DNA from: Pseudoruegeria sp039972875 | Lineage (GTDB): Bacteria; Pseudomonadota; Alphaproteobacteria; Rhodobacterales; Rhodobacteraceae | Assembly (NCBI GenBank): GCA_039972875.1 | Contig: JBDWMA010000055.1 | Location: forward strand, 1 to 64,000 | Reading direction: 5' to 3' | DNA length: 64,000 bases | Shown here: piece after piece, positions 1 through 7,751 of the stretch | Position numbering within the stretch: the first letter of the stretch is position 1 | Layout of the letters: every line of letters starts with the position of its first letter | The notes under the pieces: generated by a model | Told to the model about the DNA's origin: nothing | Databases searched by the model: none | Seen by the model: the letters and a program-made list of their open reading frames with translations, nothing else | Made by a program: the position numbers and the translations under genes

Positions 1-664
1 CGGCAACCAAGCGTGGCTTCTTTTTCAGCATATTCGCAAGCCAAGGATCATCGCAACGACCTTTTCGCTCCGATGCACTGATCACCGACATGGCGCCGGT
101 GACGAGTAACCGGCGTACGTCGCGCTGCCCCATTTTGGTGATCCTGCCAAAACGGTCTTTGCCACCCGTCGAATTTTGCCGGGGTACCAACCCGAGCCAG
201 GCTGCAAAACCGCGGCCACTATCAAAATTATCTGCTGCCGGACAGAACGCCTGGATCGCAACTGCCGTTTGACGCAGATAGAGATCACGGCTCCGGAACA
301 TAACAGCCTGCGCCTGCTGTTCTTTTGTTTTTACGGCGACAAAGCTCATCGATGGACGGAGTGCGGCCTCAACGATCGCTTCGGCGTCCACAGCATCGTT
401 CTTATGTCGCTTCACGAAAGGCTTCACATAATTTGGCGGGATCAAACGAACGATGTGACCTGCTTCTTGCGCCTCGCGCCCCCAATTGTGGGACGTCGCG
501 CAAGCCTCCATGGCAATGGTGCAGCTCGGGATCTCAAACAGAAATTTTTTGAACTACAGGCGGCTGAGTTTCTTGCGAAACAAGACGTGCCCCGCCCTGT
601 CCGATCCATGTACTTGGAAAACCCGCTTGGCCAGGTCCACGCCGATGATATGAAGTTCTTCCAT
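1..664 (-). pseudogene. IS110-family transposase, broken
   Basis: Read from an ATG at 664 toward base 1, the frame gives an N-terminus with the DEDD motif start GVDLAK (Asp10) and later AMEACATSHNW and KNDAVDAEAI, then the C-terminal transposase domain with AAWLGLVPRQNSTGGKDRFG. These are hallmarks of IS110/IS116/IS902 transposases. Two lesions are visible: an in-frame TAG at codon 37 (554-556), and loss of the middle of the protein, since RSRDLYLRQT runs straight into AIQAFCPAADNFDSGR near 250. The C-terminus continues past the window edge. The ORFs on the plus strand here are antisense shadows. The element can hardly be active as it stands. Confidence 0.85.
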
Positions 665-839
665 TTCGCCCTCCTTTGTTTCCTGACTAGTCTTGGCCAG
701 ATCGGTTCAATTGTGAATCGACAGGAGGGGCATCCAATCCATCACTTATCGTTCGTTGGCTTGTGAAATTCGCGCGCGCACGAAAACGCAACAGTATTGC
801 TCTTCAGGGCTGTTAGTGACTTTTTCCAGTCCCTAGAGC
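665..839. other. IS110 upstream flank, no gene
   Basis: This stretch precedes the broken IS110 transposase start and holds no convincing ORF. In the IS110 family the non-coding end next to the transposase carries the structured bridge RNA, so a remnant may lie here. I see short inverted segments but cannot fold the RNA by eye. Confidence 0.3.
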
Positions 840-1184
840 CTAAGTAGCCTGGCTAACGTTGATATCTACACGCCTGCCGCTTTTCCACCTCGGAACACGC
901 TCGCCAGTATTCCATTCGTACATCCACCCAACGACTTCCTGTGTTTGTGGGTCACGGATGCTACCTATCATCTGCGCCTCAAGCCGCACGTAGGCCTCAC
1001 AAATTGCTGGGATCGTTAGGTTCTGTTTCGCGCCGTCCGCCACATCAATGACCTCCTCTTGCTCACTCAGTTCACAGTTTTGGGAAGAATACCGCTCGTT
1101 TTCCGGCAAACTACCCGCTTTAGTTGAAACTGGGCCTTCGGAAAATGCACGATAAGGAACGAAGCCTAACGAAATACAACGCAA
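840..1184 (-). CDS. hypothetical protein, uncertain start
   Basis: An ORF of up to 114 codons whose C-terminal half (residues about 60-114) has normal, charged and aromatic-rich composition, including VGWMYEWNTGERVPRWKSGR, and looks like real protein. The only start that uses the full frame is TTG at 1184; a GTG just before ADGAK would give about 65 residues. No ATG lies upstream of MIGSIRD. Its 5' end overlaps the next ORF on the other strand, so at least one of the two starts is wrong. I do not recognise the family. It sits between two decayed genes and may itself be a fragment. Confidence 0.4.
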   Translation of the reverse strand: MRCISLGFVPYRAFSEGPVSTKAGSLPENERYSSQNCELSEQEEVIDVADGAKQNLTIPAICEAYVRLEAQMIGSIRDPQTQEVVGWMYEWNTGERVPRWKSGRRVDINVSQAT

Positions 1185-1375
1185 CGAAAGAACTTAGATC
1201 GTTGATAAAGGAGGGAAAATACTTCCTGCATCCAAAAAGAGACGATCATGATTTCAAAGAACTGTTCAAGAAGTTAACGTCTGCTGGAGCGGGGCGACCT
1301 GTTGACAAAGATGGGTTCCCCCAAGGTGCATGGACGGCTGATCTTTTGGCTGAAGCGATAACGCGGATATTGTGA
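1145..1375 (+). CDS. small hypothetical protein
   Basis: A 76-codon ORF from the ATG at 1145 (a TTG at 1124 would add seven residues). The product is lysine-rich in the first half (MHDKERSLTKYNATKELRSL) and ends DGFPQGAWTADLLAEAITRIL, which could form a helix. There is no clear ribosome binding site. No family recognised. It lies between IS110 debris and a MerR remnant, so it may be a fragment or an accessory gene of the plasmid. Confidence 0.4.
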   Translation: MHDKERSLTKYNATKELRSLIKEGKYFLHPKRDDHDFKELFKKLTSAGAGRPVDKDGFPQGAWTADLLAEAITRIL

Positions 1376-1376
1376 T

Positions 1377-1616
1377 TTTGAGCCTGCAATGGTGCGGATT
1401 GTGCAATTGATCCATACAGGGAAAACGCTTGGCTTTAAGTATTGAGAGCGGGACAATATCGCCCTCGCTGTATCGGATACAGGGCTTAGCGCGGATCAAA
1501 CGGCGGATCTTTTACGCGAGAAGCTGCAAGAGGTTGATCACCGGATGTCAGAGCTTACCCAACTCAGGGTGTTGCTGTCGGATATGTTGGATCAAGCTTG
1601 CCCCTTGCAAGGGTAG
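1377..1616 (+). pseudogene. MerR-family regulator, C-terminal remnant
   Basis: In one frame the sequence reads VRIVQLIHTGKTLGFK, one stop (TGA, 1443-1445), then SDTGLSADQTADLLREKLQEVD and HRMSELTQLRVLLSDMLDQACPLQG. This matches the layout of MerR regulators: the end of the winged-helix part (RLRFI..AKALGF), then the long dimerisation helix with the (K/R)LxEVDxxIxEL pattern and a cysteine near the end. The first DNA-binding helix is missing and an in-frame stop breaks the rest. It is a relic with no function to expect. Confidence 0.65.
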
Positions 1617-1640
1617 AACCCGCGCCGTCCTGCTGATTTT

Positions 1641-2333
1641 CTAACCCTTCAGCCGCGCATCGGTGTTTTCCTTTGTGTTACCTTCCGCCATGCGGGCAAA
1701 CGCGTCACGCCACCCCTGCGCCAAGAGAGGCAACTCCGCCAAGATCGCAGCGTCTTCCCGTGAAACCCGGCGGGTCAAACGCGCCCGCGTCACCGTCTCA
1801 ACGGTCCATTCCGGGCAAGGTCGCTCAAACAAAACAATCGGATCATCCGCCGAGACATGGCCGCCTTGCAGTACACGATAATACCACCCCGTTCGCCCCG
1901 TTTTTTGGAACAGATAGGCCATCTTCTCGTTTTCGGTATGCTCGCTTACCTTCCAACAGGGCTGTCTGCCTTGACTAACTTCAACCACAGCAGTCCCAAG
2001 GCGCAGTTTGTCACCAATACAAATATTGGTTTCTGTCATCCCTAACGTGGCAAGGTTTTCGCCAAAGGCCGCTGGGATTGTCCCTGTCGGAATATGCCCT
2101 TCGGCGATCCAATTGGGATAATGATCTGAGGGATAATGATGAATGGCCTTATCGCGCCCACCATGGTGTTCAAGGTCCGCCTGTGCATCTCCAAGGAAAC
2201 CCATCTCGCCAATTTCCTGACGACCCAAGACAAGAGTTTTGCCAATGGCGGAGGGCGCTTTGCCCGCCCAACGATCCACGATTTCCCCAAAAAAGATGCC
2301 GTTAAGTGTGGTCGAAATGTCTGGTGCGCTCAT
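1641..2333 (-). CDS. MOSC domain protein, YiiM-like
   Basis: A 230-residue MOSC-domain protein of the YiiM type. MOSC proteins bind the molybdenum cofactor; YiiM of E. coli reduces hydroxylated purine analogues and other N-hydroxylated compounds, so a detoxifying N-reductase role is an inference. Visible motifs are LEHHGGRDKA (residues about 54-63), FGENL (90-94) and GRQPCWKV with the conserved cysteine at residue 126, the expected cofactor ligand. Length is normal for the family. Its ATG overlaps the stop of the marR gene by four bases (ATGA), so the two are translationally coupled and the MarR protein probably controls both. Confidence 0.85.
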   Translation of the reverse strand: MSAPDISTTLNGIFFGEIVDRWAGKAPSAIGKTLVLGRQEIGEMGFLGDAQADLEHHGGRDKAIHHYPSDHYPNWIAEGHIPTGTIPAAFGENLATLGMTETNICIGDKLRLGTAVVEVSQGRQPCWKVSEHTENEKMAYLFQKTGRTGWYYRVLQGGHVSADDPIVLFERPCPEWTVETVTRARLTRRVSREDAAILAELPLLAQGWRDAFARMAEGNTKENTDARLKG

Positions 2334-2872
2334 GCTGGGTCCTGTTCATGGCAAATAAGATCTGTTTCTTGCGGGGTCAGGTGCTCTGACAGAAGTTGGC
2401 AAAATGATTGGCCTTCATTCTTTTGGAAATGTCGACAATCACGACACAGCCCAAAGGGCTTGCCGTCGTTTTGGTCCAAAATTGAGCGAAGTGTCTGCCT
2501 CAATGTGGTTTCAAGGCTGGTCAATTGCTGTCCGTCCAGGCCTTCGATCCCCCCTATCAGCCGAAGCGGTTGCGCGACCAAAGCCTCGCCCTTTTCGGTG
2601 ATCTGATACTGAACAACCCGCTTGTCGGTCGAAGACCTTCGTTCGGTTACATAGCCCTTTGCCGACAACGACTTAAGCGTTTGGGACACGGTGCCACGGG
2701 TGCTGCCCAGATAATCAGCCACATGGGACGGGCTGCGCGAGAAGCGATTTGCTTGTGTCAGGTAATCCAACACGGATCGTTGGGCCGGGTTCACATCATC
2801 AGACCAGCTTTCGGTCGCATCAAGCCGCGCCAAGCGGGTCAGAAGTTCTCGGATACGGAGTTCTTGTGTCAT
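2330..2872 (-). CDS. MarR-family regulator with Cys-rich tail
   Basis: A 180-residue winged-helix regulator. Residues about 30-100 form the MarR HTH (SPSHVADYLGSTRGTVSQTL, then the wing TERRSSTDKRVVQYQIT). The tail after residue 140 carries four cysteines (C143, C146, C158, C174) and His148 in the order CRDCRH...C...C, not part of a classical MarR fold. It could bind zinc or an iron-sulfur cluster, or sense thiol-active compounds; this is inference. It is the first gene of an operon with the MOSC gene and is divergent from an exported protein. The 13-bp inverted repeat at 2884-2924 in the shared promoter is the likely operator. Confidence 0.85.
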   Translation of the reverse strand: MTQELRIRELLTRLARLDATESWSDDVNPAQRSVLDYLTQANRFSRSPSHVADYLGSTRGTVSQTLKSLSAKGYVTERRSSTDKRVVQYQITEKGEALVAQPLRLIGGIEGLDGQQLTSLETTLRQTLRSILDQNDGKPFGLCRDCRHFQKNEGQSFCQLLSEHLTPQETDLICHEQDPA

Positions 2873-2883
2873 GTTGATAAAGT

Positions 2884-2924
2884 AGCGAGTCGAAATAAAA
2901 CTTGCAATAGTTTCGACTCGCTAT
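2884..2924. promoter_or_regulatory. inverted repeat, likely MarR operator
   Basis: TAGCGAGTCGAAA (2884-2896) and its exact reverse complement TTTCGACTCGCTA (2912-2924) are separated by 15 bases. They fill the 85-bp gap between the divergent marR and exported-protein genes, the usual place for autoregulation. That MarR binds here is inferred from position. Confidence 0.6.
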
Positions 2925-2957
2925 TATTTGAATCACATCAAAAAGAAAGGATGAACC

Positions 2958-3719
2958 ATGAACTATTCAATACCCCTCGTGCCCCTCGCACTGGTATTCA
3001 CCGCGTCGGTTGCGGGTGCTGATGGCAACCACGCCTCCCACGCGGTCAATCAAGCAGGGGCAATCCTGTCCGAGGAGAGCGTGGACACAATTGCCGCCTT
3101 TGACATTTTAGCGGCCCATGCACACGGCACTGGAAACATCGTGACCTTTCATATGACGACCAATGGTTTGGCCGGTGACACCGTCCCGGCCGCCACGGGC
3201 GAGGTCGGCGGATCCGATGTTCTGTCCTACGTTTGGCCCACATCGCTGGACCCTTCCACTGTGGGTTTCGAAGGTGGCACAGGTATTCTCGCGCTGGCCG
3301 CAACCAGCCACCCCGACTTTGACGACACTCCGCTTTATGATGAAAACAACGATGGTGATCCGGCAAACGACGGGATCGTCTGGCATAGCCACTGGGTTGT
3401 GTTGACCCCAACCGAAACCTGTGGGCCCGGCGCATTGGCCGTCCGTGACATTCCCGAAGGTAGCACCCCACAACTGCCCGCGACGTGGCCTGGATTTCCA
3501 ATCTTCCTCGACAGCCCCGGCTTTTCTCCGCTGTTTGACGGCCCCGAGATTTCCGTCACCGTAGCCTTTGACCGGGCGGTGCAGCTAGATGGGTTGTCTT
3601 ACGACGGCGTCACCTCGGCTTTGAAAGTAAACGCCAATATCCACGCACCATTGCTGTGTGTTGTGGATGTCTTTGACGTGGCATCGGGCGACCTAAGCCT
3701 GCCGGGTACGCTTAACTAA
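2958..3719 (+). CDS. exported protein of unknown function
   Basis: A 253-residue protein with an N-terminal signal peptide (hydrophobic residues 3-20, cleavage plausible after VAGA). The mature part is acidic, has about four cysteines or fewer, and carries DENNDGDPANDG near residue 130, resembling a calcium-binding loop, followed by WHSHWVVL. I cannot assign a family. The ATG at 2958 follows AGAAAGGA; an ATG at 2951 is out of frame. It is transcribed divergently from marR and shares its operator region, so it may respond to the same signal. Alternative views are a periplasmic metal-binding or adhesive protein; neither is supported by a named domain. Confidence 0.75.
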   Translation: MNYSIPLVPLALVFTASVAGADGNHASHAVNQAGAILSEESVDTIAAFDILAAHAHGTGNIVTFHMTTNGLAGDTVPAATGEVGGSDVLSYVWPTSLDPSTVGFEGGTGILALAATSHPDFDDTPLYDENNDGDPANDGIVWHSHWVVLTPTETCGPGALAVRDIPEGSTPQLPATWPGFPIFLDSPGFSPLFDGPEISVTVAFDRAVQLDGLSYDGVTSALKVNANIHAPLLCVVDVFDVASGDLSLPGTLN

Positions 3720-3725
3720 ATCGGG

Positions 3726-3746
3726 ATGCGGCGGTTAGCGCCGCAT
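3726..3746 (+). terminator. stem-loop after exported-protein gene
   Basis: A perfect 8-bp stem ATGCGGCG/CGCCGCAT with a 5-base loop, seven bases after the stop codon. The following T content is weak (TGTCCTGCCATTTC), so it may be a leaky terminator. Confidence 0.45.
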
Positions 3747-3807
3747 TGTCCTGCCATTTCTCAATGACTGATCACAAAATGTAACCGATCATAGAAAGGA
3801 CCGCGTA

Positions 3808-4338
3808 ATGAAAGCCCCCGAACTACAGATTCAACAATGGTTCAACACCAAAGACAGCCCAACACTTGCAGCATTACGCGGCAAGGTTGTCGTGATCGAA
3901 GCTTTTCAAATGTTGTGTCCGGGCTGCGTGTCGCATGGGCTGCCGCTGGCCCAAAAAATCCACAACATGTTCCCTAAAGATAAAGTCGCCGTACTGGGTC
4001 TGCATACGGTGTTTGAACATCATGATGCGATGCAACCTGTATCCCTCGCCGCGTTCTTGCATGAATACCAGATCACATTTCCAGTCGCCGTCGATTTGCC
4101 CGGTACCGGAGCGATGCCAGAAACCATGCAGTCCTATCAAATGCGGGGCACTCCAAGCCTTATCCTGATCGACAAAGCAGGGGATATACGCGCCAATCAC
4201 TTTGGTAACGTATCAGAGCTGATGCTGGGCGCTGAAATCGCAACTTTGATAGGCGCAGTCGCCCCTGATGACATTGAGCCGTCCACAGAAGGGTCTGCCC
4301 AACCAGGCTGCAACGAAGAAGGTTGTTCTTTGCCTTAA
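3808..4338 (+). CDS. thioredoxin-like (TlpA/AhpC-type) protein
   Basis: A 176-residue thioredoxin-fold protein. The active-site pair is CPGC (C37, C40), and Pro116 in RGTPSLILI is the expected cis-proline. No signal peptide or membrane anchor is visible, so it should be cytoplasmic, unlike most TlpA proteins. The C-terminus has an extra pair, CNEEGC, which might form a second disulfide or bind metal. It ends four bases into the convergent oxyR gene, close to katA, so a role in thiol redox or peroxide defence fits the setting, though the partner is unknown. Confidence 0.8.
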   Translation: MKAPELQIQQWFNTKDSPTLAALRGKVVVIEAFQMLCPGCVSHGLPLAQKIHNMFPKDKVAVLGLHTVFEHHDAMQPVSLAAFLHEYQITFPVAVDLPGTGAMPETMQSYQMRGTPSLILIDKAGDIRANHFGNVSELMLGAEIATLIGAVAPDDIEPSTEGSAQPGCNEEGCSLP

Positions 4339-5279
4339 GGCAGCAGGGTCAAATGATCTTTCATCGGGGAGTTGGCCATTTTCTCTCCGATGAAAGCCCC
4401 AAAATCGGCGATGTACTCAGTCCGTGGATCGCTTTTGCGCCATACGAGACGAACCTGTCTGCCGATATTTTTTTCGCTGATGGGATGTAGCGTTGCTAGA
4501 CCACCAAAACGATCTGGTGTTCCAACAGACAACACTGGAAACAACGCAGCCCCCTCCCCCAGCGCAACAAAGTGGCGCAACATTTCTAGACTGCTTGCCA
4601 CCCTTTGCCCTTGCAAACCGGGTAGATTGCAAAGCGCAACGGTTTGGTCAGTCAAACAATGTTCTTGCGACAGTAAAACGAGCTTGGATTGCATTACCTC
4701 CACCATCTCAATGGGGCTGTCAGGTACTCGGTTCAGCTCAATCGGGCTTGCAAAGACGAAAGGTTCAAAGAACAAATCTGTGCAAGCGAGGTGTTCCTGT
4801 TTCGGAGCCGTCGCAATGAACGCAACATCCAATTCCCGATCCGCCAACATCTGTTCAAGTGTTTGTGTGGGTTCTTCAAACAGGTTCCACTGAACATTCG
4901 GGTAGTCTGTTCTTAGCGATTTGAGGATAAGTGGCAGCAAGTACGGCCCCAGCGTCGGGATCACCCCAACTTTCAATTCCCCATCAAATCTATTGTTCAG
5001 GCTTACAGATAGATCCAGGAATTCGCGCGCCTCGTTCAAAAGAAGATCGGCCTTTCGCAAAACAATCCGGCCATTGGGCGTCAACGCAACATGCTTGCCT
5101 TGACGTTCAAAAATAGAGAATCCCAATCGGGCCTCAAGCTTCATGATCTGTTGGCTAATCGCGGGTTGCGACACACCGCAAACAGATGCTGCCATACCAA
5201 AATTGCCGTGCTGCGCTACGCTCTGCACATATTCAAGATCCCGCAGTGATAGACCCGAAACTGACGTTGTTTTCTTCAT
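4335..5279 (-). CDS. oxyR: peroxide-sensing LysR regulator OxyR
   Basis: A 314-residue LysR-type activator. The HTH occupies residues about 12-70 (MAASVCGVSQPAISQQIMKL). In the sensor domain the segment SQEHCLTDQTVALCNLPG holds C208 and C217 with the same nine-residue spacing and surroundings as the redox cysteines C199 and C208 of E. coli OxyR, which identifies it as OxyR rather than a general LysR protein. It is divergent from katA, the classical target; oxidised OxyR should switch on katA from the shared 97-bp promoter region. The 3' end overlaps the convergent thioredoxin-like gene by four bases. Confidence 0.92.
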   Translation of the reverse strand: MKKTTSVSGLSLRDLEYVQSVAQHGNFGMAASVCGVSQPAISQQIMKLEARLGFSIFERQGKHVALTPNGRIVLRKADLLLNEAREFLDLSVSLNNRFDGELKVGVIPTLGPYLLPLILKSLRTDYPNVQWNLFEEPTQTLEQMLADRELDVAFIATAPKQEHLACTDLFFEPFVFASPIELNRVPDSPIEMVEVMQSKLVLLSQEHCLTDQTVALCNLPGLQGQRVASSLEMLRHFVALGEGAALFPVLSVGTPDRFGGLATLHPISEKNIGRQVRLVWRKSDPRTEYIADFGAFIGEKMANSPMKDHLTLLP

Positions 5280-5292
5280 GTATTACCTTTGA

Positions 5293-5307
5293 TTATCGGT
5301 GCAATAA
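5293..5307. promoter_or_regulatory. T-N11-A site, candidate OxyR box
   Basis: TTATCGGTGCAATAA has four-base inverted ends around seven bases and fits the T-N11-A rule for LysR proteins. It lies 14 bases upstream of oxyR and about 70 upstream of katA. Binding is inferred. Confidence 0.4.
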
Positions 5308-5376
5308 CGTACATGACTTGGACCGTTTCTAGCTCTTCTGATCTTTTGCAACCAGACAGAAAGAATGGAGACGACT

Positions 5377-6834
5377 ATGACCAAGACACCTAAGTTGACC
5401 ACAGCGTTTGGTGCGCCAGTACCTGACAATCAAAACATCATGACAGCAGGGCCCCGCGGCCCGGCTTTGCTGCAAGACGTTTGGTTCCTCGAAAAGATGG
5501 CGCATTTTGACCGGGAGGTCATCCCCGAACGCCGCATGCATGCCAAAGGATCTGCCGCATTCGGTAAATTCACCGTGACCCACGACATCACCAAATACAC
5601 GCGGGCCAAGCTGTTCTCAGATGTTGGCAAACAAACCGATCTGTTTTTGCGGTTCTCAACGGTCGCAGGCGAACGTGGCGCCGCCGATGCTGAACGGGAT
5701 ATTCGCGGATTTGCCGTCAAGTTCTATACCGAAGAAGGTAATTGGGATTTGGTTGGCAACAACACGCCTGTCTTCTTTTTGCGTGACCCTATGAAGTTCC
5801 CTGACCTGAACCATGCGGTCAAACGTGATCCGCGCACTAACATGCGCAGCGCGGACAACAACTGGGATTTCTGGACAAACCTACCCGAGGCTTTGCATCA
5901 AGTGACCATTGTCATGTCGGATCGCGGCCTGCCTGCCACCTATCGACATATGGATGGTTTTGGCAGCCACACTTACAGCTTCATCAACGCTGATAACGAA
6001 CGGTTCTGGGTGAAATTCCACTTCAAGACACAGCAAGGCATCAAAAACCTGACAGATGAGGAAGCCGCACAAATTGTGGCAGGTGATCGCGAAAGCCATC
6101 AACGCGATCTGTTTGACAGCATCGAGGGTAATGATTTCCCAAAATGGACCCTGTCAGTACAAATCATGCCTGAGGCCGACGCAGGATCGTATCATGTTAA
6201 CCCATTTGATCTGACCAAGGTTTGGCCTCATGCGGATTATCCACTCATCGAAGTGGGTGAGCTTGAGCTGAACCGTAACCCAGACAATTATCATGCCGAG
6301 GTTGAACAATCCGCCTTTGCACCATCCACCATTGTACCCGGTATCGGATTTTCTCCTGACAAAATGTTGCAAGGCCGCTTGTTTTCTTACGGTGACACAC
6401 AACGATATCGTTTGGGCGTGAACCACGCGCAAATTCCGGTGAATGCGCCACGTTGCCCCTACCATTCTTATCACCGTGATGGCGCAATGCGGGTGGACAG
6501 CAACGCTGGATCACGCATCGGATATGAACCGAACATGTTCGGTGAATGGCAGGAACAACCCGATTTCTCTGAGCCACCGTTGAGTGTTGAAGGTGCGGCG
6601 GATCACTGGAACCATCGAGAGGACGAAGATTACTACTCGCAACCAGGTGATCTATTTCGTTTGATGTCTGCAGCCCAACAACAAGTTTTGTTTGAAAATA
6701 CGGCGCGGGCGATTGGGCCTGCTCGGCTTGAAATTCAGCATCGTCATATCCGCAACTGCACAAAGGCTGACCCAGCTTATGGTGCGGGGATCGCAGCTGC
6801 GCTTGGCTTGGAAATAGCAGATATCGCAGATTAA
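5377..6834 (+). CDS. katA: monofunctional haem catalase KatA
   Basis: A 485-residue small-subunit (clade 3 type) catalase that converts hydrogen peroxide to water and oxygen in the cytoplasm. The distal histidine is H55 in RRMHAKGSA, the haem-side asparagine lies in VGNNTPVFF, and the proximal tyrosine is in RLFSYGDTQRYR. Length fits the small-subunit class, with no C-terminal flavodoxin-like domain. The start at 5377 is preferred because GGAG lies six bases upstream; an in-frame ATG at 5365 would add four residues. It is divergent from oxyR, its probable activator. Confidence 0.96.
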   Translation: MTKTPKLTTAFGAPVPDNQNIMTAGPRGPALLQDVWFLEKMAHFDREVIPERRMHAKGSAAFGKFTVTHDITKYTRAKLFSDVGKQTDLFLRFSTVAGERGAADAERDIRGFAVKFYTEEGNWDLVGNNTPVFFLRDPMKFPDLNHAVKRDPRTNMRSADNNWDFWTNLPEALHQVTIVMSDRGLPATYRHMDGFGSHTYSFINADNERFWVKFHFKTQQGIKNLTDEEAAQIVAGDRESHQRDLFDSIEGNDFPKWTLSVQIMPEADAGSYHVNPFDLTKVWPHADYPLIEVGELELNRNPDNYHAEVEQSAFAPSTIVPGIGFSPDKMLQGRLFSYGDTQRYRLGVNHAQIPVNAPRCPYHSYHRDGAMRVDSNAGSRIGYEPNMFGEWQEQPDFSEPPLSVEGAADHWNHREDEDYYSQPGDLFRLMSAAQQQVLFENTARAIGPARLEIQHRHIRNCTKADPAYGAGIAAALGLEIADIAD

Positions 6835-6841
6835 GACATGG

Positions 6842-6868
6842 GCCCGCGCGGACGACGTTTGCGCGGGC
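6842..6868. terminator. stem-loop between convergent katA and gntR
   Basis: GCCCGCGC (6842-6849) pairs with GCGCGGGC (6861-6868) across an 11-base loop. A T run (TGTTTTT) follows about ten bases later on the plus strand. It lies just after katA and before the end of the convergent regulator, so it may end both transcripts. Confidence 0.55.
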
Positions 6869-6886
6869 GACCTTACTGTTTTTGGT

Positions 6887-7540
6887 TTATTTCAACACCT
6901 CAAGCAAAGTGTCTCTCGCCCCTAAGATATGGGCTTTTGTGAGGTCGCTTGCGAGGCTGGCTTGGCCTTTTTCACAGGCTTCAAGGATGGCTGCATGTTC
7001 TTCGTTCGCCCGCGCTTTGCCGTCAGTCATTGTGATTTGTGCCCGTAGATAGCGATCTACACGATCCAGCGAATTGTTAATGATCTTGAGGTGATATTTT
7101 AGTTCGCTCGCATTATATAGTTCATAGTGGAATTCGCGGTTTAGGTCGCCCCATTCCATCGGATCTGTTGATGTCGAAAACGCTTCGAAAAATCCGCGTG
7201 CCCGCGCCAATGCTTCCGGTGAAATATCAGACACGGCACGTTCAATCACTGCGCCTTCAACCAATGCTCGGAATTCGAAAATCTCGCTGGCGTCACTTCG
7301 TGATAGCCCAGCGACAACCGCTCCCTTAAATCGCTGTGTCGAAACAAAACCCTGCACTTCCAACATTGTGATCGCTTCACGTACAGGAATACGACTGGTG
7401 TTGAACGTTTTGGCAATTTCGTCCTGCCGCAGCGGCATGCCGTCCTCCAACTCACCATCAATGATTGCCTGTCTCAGCGCCTCAAATACGATGGTCGCCG
7501 CCGAGGCAGATTTCGAAATATCAACGGCATAGGACTTCAT
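6887..7540 (-). CDS. GntR/FCD regulator of hydroxyproline genes
   Basis: A 217-residue GntR-family protein: winged HTH at residues about 10-75 (MPLRQDEIAKTFNTSRIPVR, then EAITMLEVQGFV) followed by a helical FCD ligand-binding domain. It faces, and so probably controls, the downstream TRAP transporter and hydroxyproline catabolic genes; HypR of Sinorhizobium is a GntR protein of the same kind, which supports the role by context. The palindrome at 7603-7624 is its likely operator. The effector would be hydroxyproline or a pathway intermediate. Confidence 0.85.
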   Translation of the reverse strand: MKSYAVDISKSASAATIVFEALRQAIIDGELEDGMPLRQDEIAKTFNTSRIPVREAITMLEVQGFVSTQRFKGAVVAGLSRSDASEIFEFRALVEGAVIERAVSDISPEALARARGFFEAFSTSTDPMEWGDLNREFHYELYNASELKYHLKIINNSLDRVDRYLRAQITMTDGKARANEEHAAILEACEKGQASLASDLTKAHILGARDTLLEVLK

Positions 7541-7602
7541 TCAATTACTCCCAATATGCCTTTTCCTAGAGGCTCTTCAGACTATAGCGCAAGTTTTTAT
7601 AT

Positions 7603-7624
7603 TGTATATTGGATCCAATATGCA
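7603..7624. promoter_or_regulatory. palindrome, likely GntR operator
   Basis: TGTATATT-GGATCC-AATATGCA is a 22-bp palindrome with one mismatched pair; its inner 16 bases (7606-7621) are perfect. It lies in the 211-bp space between the GntR gene and the TRAP binding-protein gene. Confidence 0.6.
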
Positions 7625-7751
7625 TTATGCAGTATCCATAACGCAGACTCCCGCGCTCTTGGCGAGGCGAGCCCGCAACAAGATGAGAAAACTCATCAAT
7701 GCGCATCACGCGCAAATCAAAGGGGCAATTGCCCTCAACGGGAGGACTTTT

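Noticed and set aside
176..766. 196-codon ORF on the plus strand
   Set aside because: It is antisense to the IS110 transposase remnant, which has clear family motifs; composition is that of a shadow frame.
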